Source: Exiguobacterium aurantiacum (GTDB lineage: Bacteria > Bacillota > Bacilli > Exiguobacteriales > Exiguobacteriaceae). Taken from it: a stretch of 64,000 bases of DNA. The DNA lies in the NCBI RefSeq assembly GCF_001766415.1, contig NZ_MKXO01000005.1, positions 62,001 to 126,000 of the forward strand, in the 5' to 3' direction. Below, one piece after another: positions 32,320 to 40,468 of the stretch; positions within the stretch are counted from its first letter, which is position 1; each line of letters starts with the position of its first letter. Under the pieces are notes generated by a model. The model saw only the letters and a list, made by a program, of their open reading frames with translations. It ran no database searches and was not told the DNA's origin. The position numbers and the translations under genes are program-made.

Positions 32320-33232
32320 AAAATTGGATGCGTTTCTCTTTGGCTAGCCGGCGAAGTCGTTTCGTTTCATCAGAATGTCCGCGGCTCTCGAGCATATTGA
32401 CATACACTTTGAACGGTTCTGAACGGTGTGAGAAGAAGGGGATGTACTCAGAAAACAACTTCCGTTCAGCTTCTGACAATTGTCCGCGCTCAACGAGGAG
32501 TTCGAGTTCAAGCATTTTAAGTGCTTGATAGTCCTCAAGTGCACTGTCATCGGACGGGGCTTTGGCAAGTGTCCGTTCACAAAGTGTGATGATGCGTTGA
32601 TGGAATAAATTCCATTCAAACGAAGTGTAGGGTTGCTCAAGAAGTGTAGAGAGTAAGTCGACCCGTGTCGAGTCAACATCTTTTGGGACGTGGAGCGCCG
32701 TGTACAAAGAACGATCGATCCACACGTCGGAGGTGGGGGCGTCGAGTTGATAGTAATGAATCAATTGAGTGAGCATCGTGGTTTGCGAGAGTTTCAGCAG
32801 TCGAAACGGGTCACTTGTTGAAAATAGGGGCTCTTCCCCTGCCGAAGAGGACAAGAGTAAAAACATTTCCTCATACATCGTCCGTGCCTCTGCTTCATCT
32901 TCGGCGTAATACGATAAGTCACGAATGATTTTCTTGGCGTGTATATACCAATTCTTTTGATCGCGTTCGCTCATGATTTGATTTGGCAGCAAGTAGAGGT
33001 GATCGTAAGCCAATTCCACGAAGCGTTCAGCGAGGATTACTGTCTGCGAGAGCGAATGTCGCTCGTCTGACGATTTTTGTTCTTTGTAACGAGTGAACTG
33101 ACTAATCATGTAATCCATATCTTTTTCTTCGATAACGGCTTTAGGGGTGTTTCGGTACATTTCGACGACTAAATCGCGAAGAGTCGTCTCTCCGTACTGT
33201 TCAAGTAACATGCGGAGCTTCCCGATGCGCAT
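32318..33232 (-). CDS. Hypothetical alpha-helical protein
   Basis: 304 residues, soluble, nearly all helical with repeated Leu/Glu patterns that suggest a TPR-like or other solenoid fold; no catalytic motif recognised. The last part (GQLSEAERKLFSEYIPFFS, VYVNMLESRGHSDETKRL) looks like helix-turn-helix repeats of about 34 residues. Start at ATG 33230-33232, 8 bases after GGAGG. It lies convergent to the small RNA and divergent from the LCP gene. Confidence 0.65.
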   Translation of the reverse strand: MRIGKLRMLLEQYGETTLRDLVVEMYRNTPKAVIEEKDMDYMISQFTRYKEQKSSDERHSLSQTVILAERFVELAYDHLYLLPNQIMSERDQKNWYIHAKKIIRDLSYYAEDEAEARTMYEEMFLLLSSSAGEEPLFSTSDPFRLLKLSQTTMLTQLIHYYQLDAPTSDVWIDRSLYTALHVPKDVDSTRVDLLSTLLEQPYTSFEWNLFHQRIITLCERTLAKAPSDDSALEDYQALKMLELELLVERGQLSEAERKLFSEYIPFFSHRSEPFKVYVNMLESRGHSDETKRLRRLAKEKRIQF

Positions 33233-33433
33233 TAGCTCTCCCTCCCTTCAAAGGACATCGAACGGGCTGCCATGTCTCGTTTATAGGCAGACACCGATTA
33301 TTATTCCTTTCCCGCTTTTCATTTAAAACAATCCTCGCGTCTCATGCTTAAGACGGATTTTTGCGCTAACCGTTGTCAGAATAGAGTTTGTCGATGATAA
33401 TGTAGGAAAATCTAAACTATAGAGGTACATCAT

Positions 33434-34648
33434 ATGAATGACGATCAACAACTCTCGCGTGTCGAACGACGCAGACGTGAATTAGAACGCGAGCGGCTAG
33501 AAGAACTGTCTCGCGATGAACAAGTGAATCCGGGTGAGGCGGAAGACGAAGTGATTCGCCCTTCACTAGAGTCGAAGCAAGCGGAAGGACAAGACCATCC
33601 ATTTTTAGATCGTTCCGATGAAAAACGGACCGAGACGAACAATAATCGAAAACGGAAGGTTCAGGCACCTAAACTGAAGATGCCGTTCGGGAAAAAAGCG
33701 AAGCGCCAAAAGCGTGAGGACAAGCGGGAACCTCGCTCTCATGACACGAAAGAGCGTGTTCCGAAGCAGCAAAGCAGCGTACCGCCGAAACAAAAGCCGC
33801 AAAAAGACAAGCGCAAGCGCCGAAGTTGGAAAGGAAAGCTCTTGCTCGTCTTGTTGCTCCTCGTGATCGGGGTCGGTTATATGGCATCAAACCCAGTTAC
33901 GTTCTTAGTCATGGGCAGTGACGCCCGTGTCGGCGAATCGGTGTCCGGTTCACGAACCGATTCGCTTCAGTTGATGGAGTTCGTCCCGCGTTCGCGGACC
34001 GTTCAAAACGTATCGATTCCACGAGATACGTATACGGCGATCCCTTGTGAACCTGAGCGCGAAGGCGATAAGATTACCCATGCCTTCGCTTATGGAGGCG
34101 CTGAGTGTACGGTCGGTGCAGTCGAAGGATTGACCGAGACTTCGGTCGACGGTCAAGTCGTCATCACGTTCGAGACGTTCATGGAATTGATCGACGTCGT
34201 CGGCGGAGTGAACATCACGGCCACCCATTCGTTCAGCGAAAAGGGGTTTAATCAAACGTATGAATACACGGAAGGTGTATCGTATTCGATGGACGGGGAT
34301 ATGGCGCTCGCCTACGCGCGACATCGTAAATCGGATACAGACGGTGCCCGTTCAAGTCGCCAAACCGAAGTCATGTCGGCAGTGGCCGACAAGTTGGTAA
34401 GCCCGGCCGGATGGTCGAAGATCCCGGCCACGTACAGTTTTATGAAAGATGAGATGGGGCTCGAAATGAATCCGCTGCAAATGGCGTCGGTTGGGCTCAC
34501 GATGATGCTTCAACCCGAAGTGAACAAACTTCAAGTCGACGGACAAGATGCTTACATTGACAACATCTACTATTACCAACCGAATGAAGAGAGCGTCCAA
34601 TCGATTCGTGACGCGCTCGACTTAACGATGTGGGGAACTGTGAGATAA
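33434..34648 (+). CDS. LytR-CpsA-Psr (LCP) family wall-polymer ligase
   Basis: 404 residues. A long, highly charged cytoplasmic tail (1-130, rich in Arg, Lys, Glu) precedes one membrane helix (about 133-152) and an extracellular LCP domain. Conserved residues that bind the polyprenyl pyrophosphate are visible: MGSDAR, SRTDSLQL, SIPRDTY, and AYARHRKSDTDGARSSRQ. LCP enzymes transfer teichoic acid or capsule chains to peptidoglycan. The tail is longer than usual (over 120 residues). ATG follows AGAGGT. No wall-polymer genes adjoin. Confidence 0.92.
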   Translation: MNDDQQLSRVERRRRELERERLEELSRDEQVNPGEAEDEVIRPSLESKQAEGQDHPFLDRSDEKRTETNNNRKRKVQAPKLKMPFGKKAKRQKREDKREPRSHDTKERVPKQQSSVPPKQKPQKDKRKRRSWKGKLLLVLLLLVIGVGYMASNPVTFLVMGSDARVGESVSGSRTDSLQLMEFVPRSRTVQNVSIPRDTYTAIPCEPEREGDKITHAFAYGGAECTVGAVEGLTETSVDGQVVITFETFMELIDVVGGVNITATHSFSEKGFNQTYEYTEGVSYSMDGDMALAYARHRKSDTDGARSSRQTEVMSAVADKLVSPAGWSKIPATYSFMKDEMGLEMNPLQMASVGLTMMLQPEVNKLQVDGQDAYIDNIYYYQPNEESVQSIRDALDLTMWGTVR

Positions 34649-34727
34649 TTTTGCGAAACGGGTTTGATTCCGTACGGAAAGAGGAATTTTAATCAAATGA
34701 ACTACTCTTTTGAGGAGGGAAATTTGA

Positions 34728-35432
34728 ATGAAAGTTTTAGTCATTGGAGCAACAGGAAAGATCGGTAGACGTGTCTTGAAAAGTTTAGCGAAAACGCATC
34801 AAGTGACCGCTTTAATTCGTTATCCTGAACTGCAAGCAGAGTACGAAAAAATGGGTGCGCGCGTGCTCACCGTCGATGTTGAAAAAGAGCTTGATAAAAA
34901 GATTCACGAGGCGACCGCTGGCCAAGACGCCGTCATCGTCGCTGCGACAGCAGGTGCTGAAGGCACGAGCAAAGAGATTGAACTGCTTGACCGGAACGTC
35001 GCGATGAAAGCGATTGACGCCGCTAAAAAAGAGCGCGTCCGTCACGTGGTCTTACTAAGCGCATACGGTGCCGATCGACCAGACGCGGGCCCGAAAGAAC
35101 ATTACAACTTCTTGTCTGCGAATAATGCGGCCGATGAGTATATCGAACATAGCGGCTTGAACTACACGATCATTTGCCCAGTGGCAATTACAGATGGACC
35201 TGGAAAAGGGTCGATCGAAGCTTCAGAAGACTTAAGTGACGCCTCAGGCGCCACGATTTCCGAGACGGACGTCGCGACAGTCATTGCTGCCTCGCTCGAT
35301 AATCGGGGCTTGTACGGACGTCGGATTGAAATTAGATCAGGAAGTACACCGATCAACGATGCACTCGATTTTGATAGTCGAGGCGAAGCCGCGACAGCTG
35401 GAAGAACGACACTTCGTCGACCACAGCGATGA
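34728..35432 (+). CDS. NAD(P)-binding atypical SDR (YhfK-like)
   Basis: 234-residue Rossmann protein. The nucleotide loop is IGATGKIGRRV near the N-terminus; HVVLLSAYGAD and LNYTIICPVAITDGPG follow, as in NmrA/YhfK-like atypical SDRs. It lacks the YxxxK pair, so it may be a redox sensor or isomerase rather than a dehydrogenase. The start follows GGAGGG. The gene and the PspC gene 28 bases downstream probably form one operon. Confidence 0.88.
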   Translation: MKVLVIGATGKIGRRVLKSLAKTHQVTALIRYPELQAEYEKMGARVLTVDVEKELDKKIHEATAGQDAVIVAATAGAEGTSKEIELLDRNVAMKAIDAAKKERVRHVVLLSAYGADRPDAGPKEHYNFLSANNAADEYIEHSGLNYTIICPVAITDGPGKGSIEASEDLSDASGATISETDVATVIAASLDNRGLYGRRIEIRSGSTPINDALDFDSRGEAATAGRTTLRRPQR

Positions 35433-35460
35433 CCGAAAAAATGAAGGAGAAGGTGTCTTG

Positions 35461-35679
35461 ATGGAACGAAAACTGTACAAAGATCCGTCTGACCAAATGA
35501 TAGCAGGCGTTTGCTCGGGGCTCGGGAAGTACCTCGGAGTAGACGTGACGTTGATGCGGATCATCTTCGTCGTTCTCGCCTTATTCGGCGGACCGGGCTT
35601 GTTAATTTATATCGTGCTCGCGATTGTCATGAAAAAACCGCCTTCAGAGTATGAGGCGGAACAAGAAAGCCGCTTCTAA
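35461..35679 (+). CDS. PspC domain protein
   Basis: 72-residue protein. The first half is the PspC fold (LYKDPSDQMIAGVCSGLGKYLGVD), followed by a membrane helix (IIFVVLALFGGPGLLIYIVLA). PspC proteins take part in envelope-stress signalling, often with PspA or LiaI/LiaF; no partners are adjacent. The start is ATG at 35461; the Shine-Dalgarno AAGGAG is 11 bases away, with GAAGGTG nearer, so initiation may be weak. A longer in-frame opening would overlap the SDR gene and is rejected. Confidence 0.88.
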   Translation: MERKLYKDPSDQMIAGVCSGLGKYLGVDVTLMRIIFVVLALFGGPGLLIYIVLAIVMKKPPSEYEAEQESRF

Positions 35680-35681
35680 CG

Positions 35682-35716
35682 AAAACGTGCTGACCAATGC
35701 GGTCAGCACGTTTTTT
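35682..35716. terminator. Bidirectional terminator
   Basis: AAAACGTGCTGACC-AATGC-GGTCAGCACGTTTT followed by more Ts. Confidence 0.85.
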
Positions 35717-36567
35717 CATTCCGTATAGAGCGTGTAAGTCGCTTCGAACGTTTCGTTCGGTGCGAGCAACTGCATATCTTCTTTTTGACGGATGTCTTTA
35801 CGATGTCCTTTATAATCGGCATGACCGAACCAAGGTTCGAGGCAGGCGAACGGGGCGTCAGACTGAGGCGGTGACCAAATCCCGAAATGGGTGAATGTCG
35901 GGCACTCCATGACGATGGCGCGACCGCTCGGTTGGTGGCGCAGTGCAGCATACTCGATATTTTCGAAAATTAAAGCGTCTTGGTCGAACAAGTGATGCGA
36001 GAGCGGGATGTAGCGACGTTCGCCGAGCGGTTGATAGGCGCCGGTCAAATAAGGACCCTCTAACAATAAGCGATCAAGTGAGCGCGTCTCACCGAAATCG
36101 ATTGTATACTCTTCGAACACCCCGCCCGCGAACGGGATATTGAAGGCAGGGTGTCCGCCGATGCTGAACGGTAACACCTCGTCGCCGCCGTTTCGGACGC
36201 GATATGTCACGTTCAATTCCTCGCCGATCAGTCGATAGTCCACGTGAAGTTCGAACGGGAACGGATAGTGTTTCTGTGTCTCGACCGAGTCACGGAGAAC
36301 GAACCGGACGTGTGTATCAGACGATTCTGCGACTTCGAACGTCTCATCGCGAGCGAATCCGTGTTGGCTCATCGTATACGTCAAGCCATCATATAAGTAA
36401 CGGTCATCCAACAACCGTCCGACGAACGGGAATAAAATCGGGGCTTGTCGTCCCCAATACGTAGGGTCGCCTTGCCAGAGTAGCTCGGTCCCGTCGACTT
36501 TCCAACTCGTCATTTCCGCGCCTTGCGCTTTCAAAGTGACACTGACTTTTTCATTGTGAAGTTGCAC
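35716..36567 (-). CDS. Aldose 1-epimerase family protein (LacX-like)
   Basis: 283-residue galactose-mutarotase-like beta-sandwich. Marks: GRQAPILFPFVGRL, SQHGFARD (catalytic His), SIGGHPAFNIPF (second His) and the late CLEPWFGHAD with Glu as base. The family interconverts alpha and beta anomers of sugars or sugar phosphates; LacX-type members have unknown substrates. Cytosolic. Start at ATG 36565-36567. Divergent from the ResA-like gene. Confidence 0.9.
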   Translation of the reverse strand: MQLHNEKVSVTLKAQGAEMTSWKVDGTELLWQGDPTYWGRQAPILFPFVGRLLDDRYLYDGLTYTMSQHGFARDETFEVAESSDTHVRFVLRDSVETQKHYPFPFELHVDYRLIGEELNVTYRVRNGGDEVLPFSIGGHPAFNIPFAGGVFEEYTIDFGETRSLDRLLLEGPYLTGAYQPLGERRYIPLSHHLFDQDALIFENIEYAALRHQPSGRAIVMECPTFTHFGIWSPPQSDAPFACLEPWFGHADYKGHRKDIRQKEDMQLLAPNETFEATYTLYTE

Positions 36568-36642
36568 GATAGTTCCGCTCCTTTGAGTGAATGTGATAAG
36601 TTAAGTTTAGAAATGAATAGGACAGAGAACAAGGGGTAAATG

Positions 36643-37197
36643 ATGCGATTTCATAAACTGGCTATTGGATTGATTATGGCGGGACTGATCGCCGGTCTGG
36701 GCTATAAAGGGTATGACGAATACAAGGCGAGTCAAGCGAGCGAACAGACTGACCGTGTCGCGACGGACGACACGGTTCTCGGTGGTCTCGAGATCGGTCA
36801 ACGCGCGCCCGCCTTCGAACTGGAGACAATCGAAGGGGAAACGTTGGCACTTGATGCGTACGCAGGACAGCAAGTCGTCTTAAACTTCTGGGCATCGTGG
36901 TGCCCGCCTTGCCGAGAAGAACTGCCGGAATTGATCGAGTTCGGCGAAGAAACCGGGATTCCGGTGCTCGGGGTGAACGTCACGAAAAATGAGCGACGCG
37001 GCAGACAAGACGTCGAGGCGTTTTTGAAAGAAGTGCCGGTCAGCTTCCCGGTATTATTGGACGAAGCAGGCACGGTGGAGAAGACGTACCGCGTCGTCGC
37101 TTTGCCGACAACGTATGTCGTCGGTCCGGACGGTGTGATTACAGCCAAACAAGTCGGTCCGGTCGACTTTAACTGGTTACGCGAACAGACAAAATGA
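36643..37197 (+). CDS. ResA-like membrane thiol-disulfide oxidoreductase
   Basis: About 184 residues. An N-terminal anchor helix (LAIGLIMAGLIAGLGY) puts a thioredoxin fold outside the membrane. The active site is WASWCPPCREELPEL, with the cis-Pro in ALPTTYVV. Such proteins reduce apocytochrome c or other exported thiols. No ccd or res genes are adjacent. Two ATGs (36640, 36643) follow AAGGGG; the second has the better spacing. It ends in a bidirectional terminator. Confidence 0.88.
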   Translation: MRFHKLAIGLIMAGLIAGLGYKGYDEYKASQASEQTDRVATDDTVLGGLEIGQRAPAFELETIEGETLALDAYAGQQVVLNFWASWCPPCREELPELIEFGEETGIPVLGVNVTKNERRGRQDVEAFLKEVPVSFPVLLDEAGTVEKTYRVVALPTTYVVGPDGVITAKQVGPVDFNWLREQTK

Positions 37198-37202
37198 ACG
37201 TA

Positions 37203-37240
37203 CAAAGACAGACTGGAAGAGAACCGGTCTGTCTTTGTTT
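37203..37240. terminator. Bidirectional terminator
   Basis: CAAAGACAGAC (37203-37213) with GTCTGTCTTTG (37227-37237), then TTT. Confidence 0.75.
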
Positions 37241-37445
37241 ACTTTTTATAATGTTGTTTGATGAGCGCATCGAAATTCGGTGTCATGTCTTCTTCAAGAT
37301 AATAATGGTGGTTATCTCGAATGATCGTATCGCCAACCCGTGCTTCTGATGGCAAGAATCGTCGTGGGATAAAACTTGAGCCGTTGTTCCAACGTAACAC
37401 GGCGTATTTCCCTTCGACTCGCACCAACGTGCCGTATTTGATCAT
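37239..37445 (-). CDS. Small DUF3006-like protein
   Basis: 68 residues, mostly beta: VRVEGKYAVLRWNNGSSFIPRRFLP and ARVGDTIIRD recall the DUF3006 pattern (E.dyAVLe...g....ip...LP.....Gdvl), a short OB/SH3-like fold of unknown role. The C-terminus has an unusual HHYYLEEDM stretch. The start is the ATG at 37443-37445 after GAGGAAGAGGC. Single gene. Confidence 0.65.
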   Translation of the reverse strand: MIKYGTLVRVEGKYAVLRWNNGSSFIPRRFLPSEARVGDTIIRDNHHYYLEEDMTPNFDALIKQHYKK

Positions 37446-37680
37446 GCCTCTTCCTCCTCAGCGAACAGCTTTCTGTCTCTTTTATTCTTATAGAGTGTAT
37501 TCCCACATTCCATAAAACCTACACATATTTGAATGTTGCTACACAAACGAAGGAGAAGTAAACAACGATCAGTAATTGTGAAGAAAGTTTGAAGAAAACG
37601 CTTTCTTTTTGAAATGTTTTCTTCTATAATGAAGGCACGGGGTGATTATGACGAATTTGTGAACAATGGGGGTATGGTCA
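37446..37680. promoter_or_regulatory. Regulatory gap with cre-like site (37592-37606) and promoter
   Basis: AAGAAAACGCTTTCT (37592-37606) matches WTGNAANCGNWNNCW except at one fixed position and lies just upstream of TATAAT (37625-37630), so it overlaps the -35 region of the small gene at 37681. No other feature seen in this gap. Confidence 0.45.
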
Positions 37681-37785
37681 ATGTTTTCATCAGCTATGAT
37701 CGGATTGCTCGCTCTTACCGGAGTGACGATTTATGGGATTGACCGTATGTTCACGGTCCGTTCAGAACGCATCACAAAGAAATAG
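37681..37785 (+). CDS. 34-residue small membrane protein
   Basis: ATG at 37681 follows GGGGG with an 8-base gap. One hydrophobic helix (SSAMIGLLALTGVTIYGI) is followed by a basic tail (RMFTVRSERITKK). A promoter (TATAAT) and a cre-like site lie upstream, a strong terminator 15 bases downstream, so this is a complete transcription unit made for a very short product. The alternative frame from the ATG at 37674 is closed sooner and lacks spacing. No family recognised. Confidence 0.6.
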   Translation: MFSSAMIGLLALTGVTIYGIDRMFTVRSERITKK

Positions 37786-37799
37786 GTTTACATAGGGGG

Positions 37800-37835
37800 A
37801 TCGCAACGTCTTGGGGAGACGTTGCGATTTTTTTG
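37800..37835. terminator. Terminator of the small-protein gene
   Basis: ATCGCAACGTCT (37800-37811) with AGACGTTGCGAT (37817-37828) followed by seven Ts; also at the end of the convergent MBL gene. Confidence 0.85.
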
Positions 37836-37837
37836 CG

Positions 37838-38638
37838 TCAATAGTCGCGTTGGCGTGCCTCGCGCTCATGCTCTTTTTGTTCGACATGTTTTCGATTGCG
37901 TTCGTGAACCCGGTTAAAAAAGGCGTGCTCAGGCCAAAGCGGGGACCAGACGCGTTCTTCAGGCAAAGCGAGGATATATTCTTCGGCAGCGCTGAGTCGC
38001 TCGATCATCTTACTGCGGTCATCACATAGGTCGCCGTGGCCGGGTATGAGCCAACGGATCTCGTGTTCGTAGACGGCGGATTGAAGTTTTTGAAGCGATT
38101 CGAGATACGCTTCCGCGTCGTGCTCAATGAACGGTGGTTCGATGTTCGATCCGTAATCACCGCACACGAGCAGACGCAACGGTTCGACAATGAGTGACAT
38201 ATGGGTCGCTTCATGTCCTGGCGTCAAGTAGAACGTGATCGGGGTAGCACCGAGCTCGACCGTACTGTCTTCGGAGATGATGATGTCGACGACCGGCTTT
38301 TGAATCGGGCGGTCGATGTAATACTGTTCGTAGAACGTTTTAATCTCTTCAAGTTGGGCGCTGGCGTCTGTTTCGACGAACGCTTTTGAAGCAATCACGG
38401 TCGCATCAGGGAAAGCGTAAGCGCCGATGATATGGTCATAGTGCTGGTGCGTATAAATGACGTACAATTTCTTACCTTGTCGCTTCAACTCGATGTCGCG
38501 ACGGATGGTCGCAACTTCTTCTGGCAACCAGTTCGGGTCGATTAAGATGAGGCTGTCTTCAGTGTCGATCAAAGTCGATGTGGTTCGCATTAAAGCACTC
38601 TCATAAACGGTAAATGGCTGTAGGCGGACTTGAATCAT
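37838..38638 (-). CDS. Metallo-beta-lactamase fold hydrolase
   Basis: 266 residues. The metal motif is YTHQHYDHIIGA (HxHxDH), followed by LTPGHEATHMSL, CGDYG and IPGHGDL with the remaining His and Asp ligands. It probably acts as a thioesterase, lactonase or phosphodiesterase; substrate unknown. The C-terminal 50 residues are highly charged (HERNRKHVEQKEHEREARQR). The start is ATG at 38636-38638 after GAAGGAGGG; a longer in-frame opening upstream is not supported. Confidence 0.88.
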   Translation of the reverse strand: MIQVRLQPFTVYESALMRTTSTLIDTEDSLILIDPNWLPEEVATIRRDIELKRQGKKLYVIYTHQHYDHIIGAYAFPDATVIASKAFVETDASAQLEEIKTFYEQYYIDRPIQKPVVDIIISEDSTVELGATPITFYLTPGHEATHMSLIVEPLRLLVCGDYGSNIEPPFIEHDAEAYLESLQKLQSAVYEHEIRWLIPGHGDLCDDRSKMIERLSAAEEYILALPEERVWSPLWPEHAFFNRVHERNRKHVEQKEHEREARQRDY

Positions 38639-38700
38639 GGTGATCCCTCCTTCATATCTCCAATTCTTTTCCCGAATCGGTCTCATTTAAGCGTGACGTC

Positions 38701-38739
38701 AAAAAACAAAAGAGCAGGAAGTCGAATGACCTCCTGCTC
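38701..38739 (-). terminator. Terminator of the tRNA-Gly pair
   Basis: GAGCAGGA...TCCTGCTC hairpin (38712-38739) with T-rich sequence beyond it on the minus strand. Confidence 0.75.
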
Positions 38740-38801
38740 GTTACATGGTGTGCACCATGTGGTTATGTGTGCGAGTTAAGCCTCGCGAATATGTCGGAAA
38801 T

Positions 38802-38875
38802 TGGAGCGGGTGAAGAGAATCGAACTCTCGTCATCAGCTTGGAAGGCTGAGGTTTTACCATTAAACTACACCCGC
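38802..38875 (-). tRNA. tRNA-Gly (TCC), copy 2
   Basis: 74 nt with encoded CCA. Acceptor GCGGGTG pairs with CACCCGC, the anticodon loop is CTTCCAA, so TCC. Identical to the copy at 38900-38973. Confidence 0.95.
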
Positions 38876-38899
38876 ACATTCAAGTATGAAATTTAAAAT

Positions 38900-38973
38900 T
38901 GGAGCGGGTGAAGAGAATCGAACTCTCGTCATCAGCTTGGAAGGCTGAGGTTTTACCATTAAACTACACCCGC
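38900..38973 (-). tRNA. tRNA-Gly (TCC), copy 1
   Basis: Same 74-nt sequence including CCA, transcribed first; 24 bases separate the copies, whose flanks differ. Confidence 0.95.
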
Positions 38974-38996
38974 GAAACGCTTAACGTTACGGTAAT

Positions 38997-39024
38997 ATAA
39001 TAGCACACGATTTAACCTTTGCAA
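38997..39024 (-). promoter_or_regulatory. Promoter of the tRNA-Gly pair
   Basis: On the minus strand TTGCAA (39019-39024), 16 nt, TATTAT (38997-39002). Confidence 0.6.
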
Positions 39025-39047
39025 ACCCTTTTTCGAAAAAACATTAG

Positions 39048-39076
39048 TTGTGGCGGATAGGTGGTCTTGCTAAGAT
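39048..39076 (+). promoter_or_regulatory. Promoter of the three-gene island
   Basis: TTGTGG (39048-39053), 17 nt, TAAGAT (39071-39076). Confidence 0.5.
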
Positions 39077-39101
39077 AATAGAAGAGGGGAGTGGGACGGG
39101 C

Positions 39102-39461
39102 ATGAGCGAACGAAAATCTTATTTGAAGATGATGAGTGAAGGGTTTCGCATGATGAACCAGGCGAAACAAGTCGAACAAACTGTAACGCTCCGTCAATGG
39201 ACGTTCTCGGTGCGGCATGAGTCGATGTGGCATGTGATTTTACGGGCTGACCGGCTAAAATGGGTCAGTTCACCGACCGAGACGTTAGTCATCGAGCCGA
39301 TGTTCGTTCAAATCGGAGCGTTGCATCTCACGCGCCACGTTGAAACGAACGAGGTACGTTTGAAAATCGAGGAAGAATGGGGAATTGAAAGTAAGATCGT
39401 CTGCGACGACCAAGAGTGGGAACGATTCGTCGAAGCGCTCAAACAATTGAAGGGGGAGTAG
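39102..39461 (+). CDS. Hypothetical protein, first gene of an immunity-like island
   Basis: 119 residues, soluble, not recognised. A helical start (SYLKMMSEGFRMMNQAKQVE) precedes a beta-rich body with WTFSVRHESMWHVILRADR and a final helix (DDQEWERFVEALKQLKG). It is followed after 2 bases by an Imm11/DUF1629-like gene, and that overlaps a third small gene, so all three likely share one transcript. Small proteins with such spacing often form immunity arrays, but this one shows no signature. Start chosen at ATG 39102 after a run of GGGGAG; upstream starts in the same frame cross the promoter. Confidence 0.7.
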   Translation: MSERKSYLKMMSEGFRMMNQAKQVEQTVTLRQWTFSVRHESMWHVILRADRLKWVSSPTETLVIEPMFVQIGALHLTRHVETNEVRLKIEEEWGIESKIVCDDQEWERFVEALKQLKGE

Positions 39462-39463
39462 TC

Positions 39464-40018
39464 GTGAGTCGAGAACGACTGTATCGGATTGAAGCGGAAG
39501 CCCGTGGCAGCGCTTGGCGGGCCCGCGTATTGACCGGCATCCAACGGTTCCGCTTTTTTAAAGGGGAACTGCTCGCACCGACTGAACGACCCTACGTCGT
39601 CTTGAGCATCTCCCAAGACGCGGGGGCGTTACCCGATTTGATTGAGACGGATATGGGCGTCTTGCTCATCCACGAACGAATCGGACCCATCTTTATGAAT
39701 CTATGTCCGTACGACATCCAGCTCGTCCGGGTTGAACTGCATACGAGTACCGGCAAGACCGATCACTATTGCGCGCTCAACGTCTTACGCCGATTTGAGA
39801 TCGAGCACCTCGAGGATTCCGGTGAATATCGTCCGTTAAGCGAGGATCGTCTCTACTTTCTGTCCCGACAAACCGTTCGGATGGATTTATGCGGACATAT
39901 GATCGCCCAAGATCGAAACAGCCAACGCCTTTACGTGACGGAGCGGCTCAAATATGCGCTGCAAGCCAAAATGGTCACCGGCCTGACATTCAAGAAAACG
40001 AAGGAGCAATTAGCATGA
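39464..40018 (+). CDS. Imm11/DUF1629-like protein
   Basis: 184 residues starting with GTG at 39464, which lies 5 bases after AGGGGGAG. The pattern fits Imm11 (DUF1629): LPDLIETDMGVLLIHERIGP, a Tyr/Asn-rich CALNVLRRFEIEHLE, then LYVTERLKYALQAKMVTGLTF at the end. Imm11 members act as immunity proteins in polymorphic toxin systems. No toxin gene is nearby. The stop overlaps the next start by ATGA. Family assignment is by pattern only. Confidence 0.65.
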   Translation: MSRERLYRIEAEARGSAWRARVLTGIQRFRFFKGELLAPTERPYVVLSISQDAGALPDLIETDMGVLLIHERIGPIFMNLCPYDIQLVRVELHTSTGKTDHYCALNVLRRFEIEHLEDSGEYRPLSEDRLYFLSRQTVRMDLCGHMIAQDRNSQRLYVTERLKYALQAKMVTGLTFKKTKEQLA

Positions 40019-40428
40019 AAGAATACGAAATCGACGGGTGGCTTCGTTTATCCTACCCAGAGCACTATGAATACAATGAAGAAGAGGATCACGTCAGCTT
40101 CTATTCGGTGGAGGAAGATGCGCAAGGCACGCTTCAAATGTCTATCTATGAAGCAGAGGAGGCCCAGGCCCCTGAAGATGCGGCGCTGCAAGAACTGAAC
40201 ACCTTTTTAGGGGAGTTCCCGATCGACATTAAAGTCGCACCGAGCGTGACGGATCAATCGGGCGGCATGACGACGGCTTACGCGAGCGGGATTGAAGACG
40301 ACATGTATTTAGACGTCTGGTCGCTCACGGACGGGAAGCGCCTGTTGTTTTTGACGTACGTCGCCGACAAGAAGACGGATGAAAAGTTAGAGATCGAAGC
40401 GATCGTCGATTCCATCGAATGGACATAA
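40015..40428 (+). CDS. Hypothetical protein, third gene of the island
   Basis: 137 residues, acidic, beta-rich: ISYPEHY-type start (LRLSYPEHYEYNEEEDHVSFY), a middle with SIYEAEEAQAPEDAALQEL and a C-terminus LTYVADKKTDEKLEIEAIVDSIEW. This is the outline of PsbP/DcrB-like (DUF1795-type) domains, which occur beside polymorphic toxin genes. Translation is coupled to the previous gene by ATGA. No catalytic residues seen; probably a binding protein. Confidence 0.7.
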   Translation: MKEYEIDGWLRLSYPEHYEYNEEEDHVSFYSVEEDAQGTLQMSIYEAEEAQAPEDAALQELNTFLGEFPIDIKVAPSVTDQSGGMTTAYASGIEDDMYLDVWSLTDGKRLLFLTYVADKKTDEKLEIEAIVDSIEWT

Positions 40429-40429
40429 A

Positions 40430-40463
40430 AAGAGACACGAAGCCAAGTTGGCTCGTGTCTCTT
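40430..40463. terminator. Bidirectional terminator
   Basis: AAGAGACACGA (40430-40440) with TCGTGTCTCTT (40453-40463) and an inner AGCCAA/TTGGCT helix. Confidence 0.8.
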
Positions 40464-40468
40464 GTTCG

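Noticed and set aside
33320-33365. Weak hairpin with T-run upstream of the LCP gene as a small RNA terminator
   Set aside because: The stem is broken by an asymmetric bulge and no promoter precedes it closely; insufficient support.
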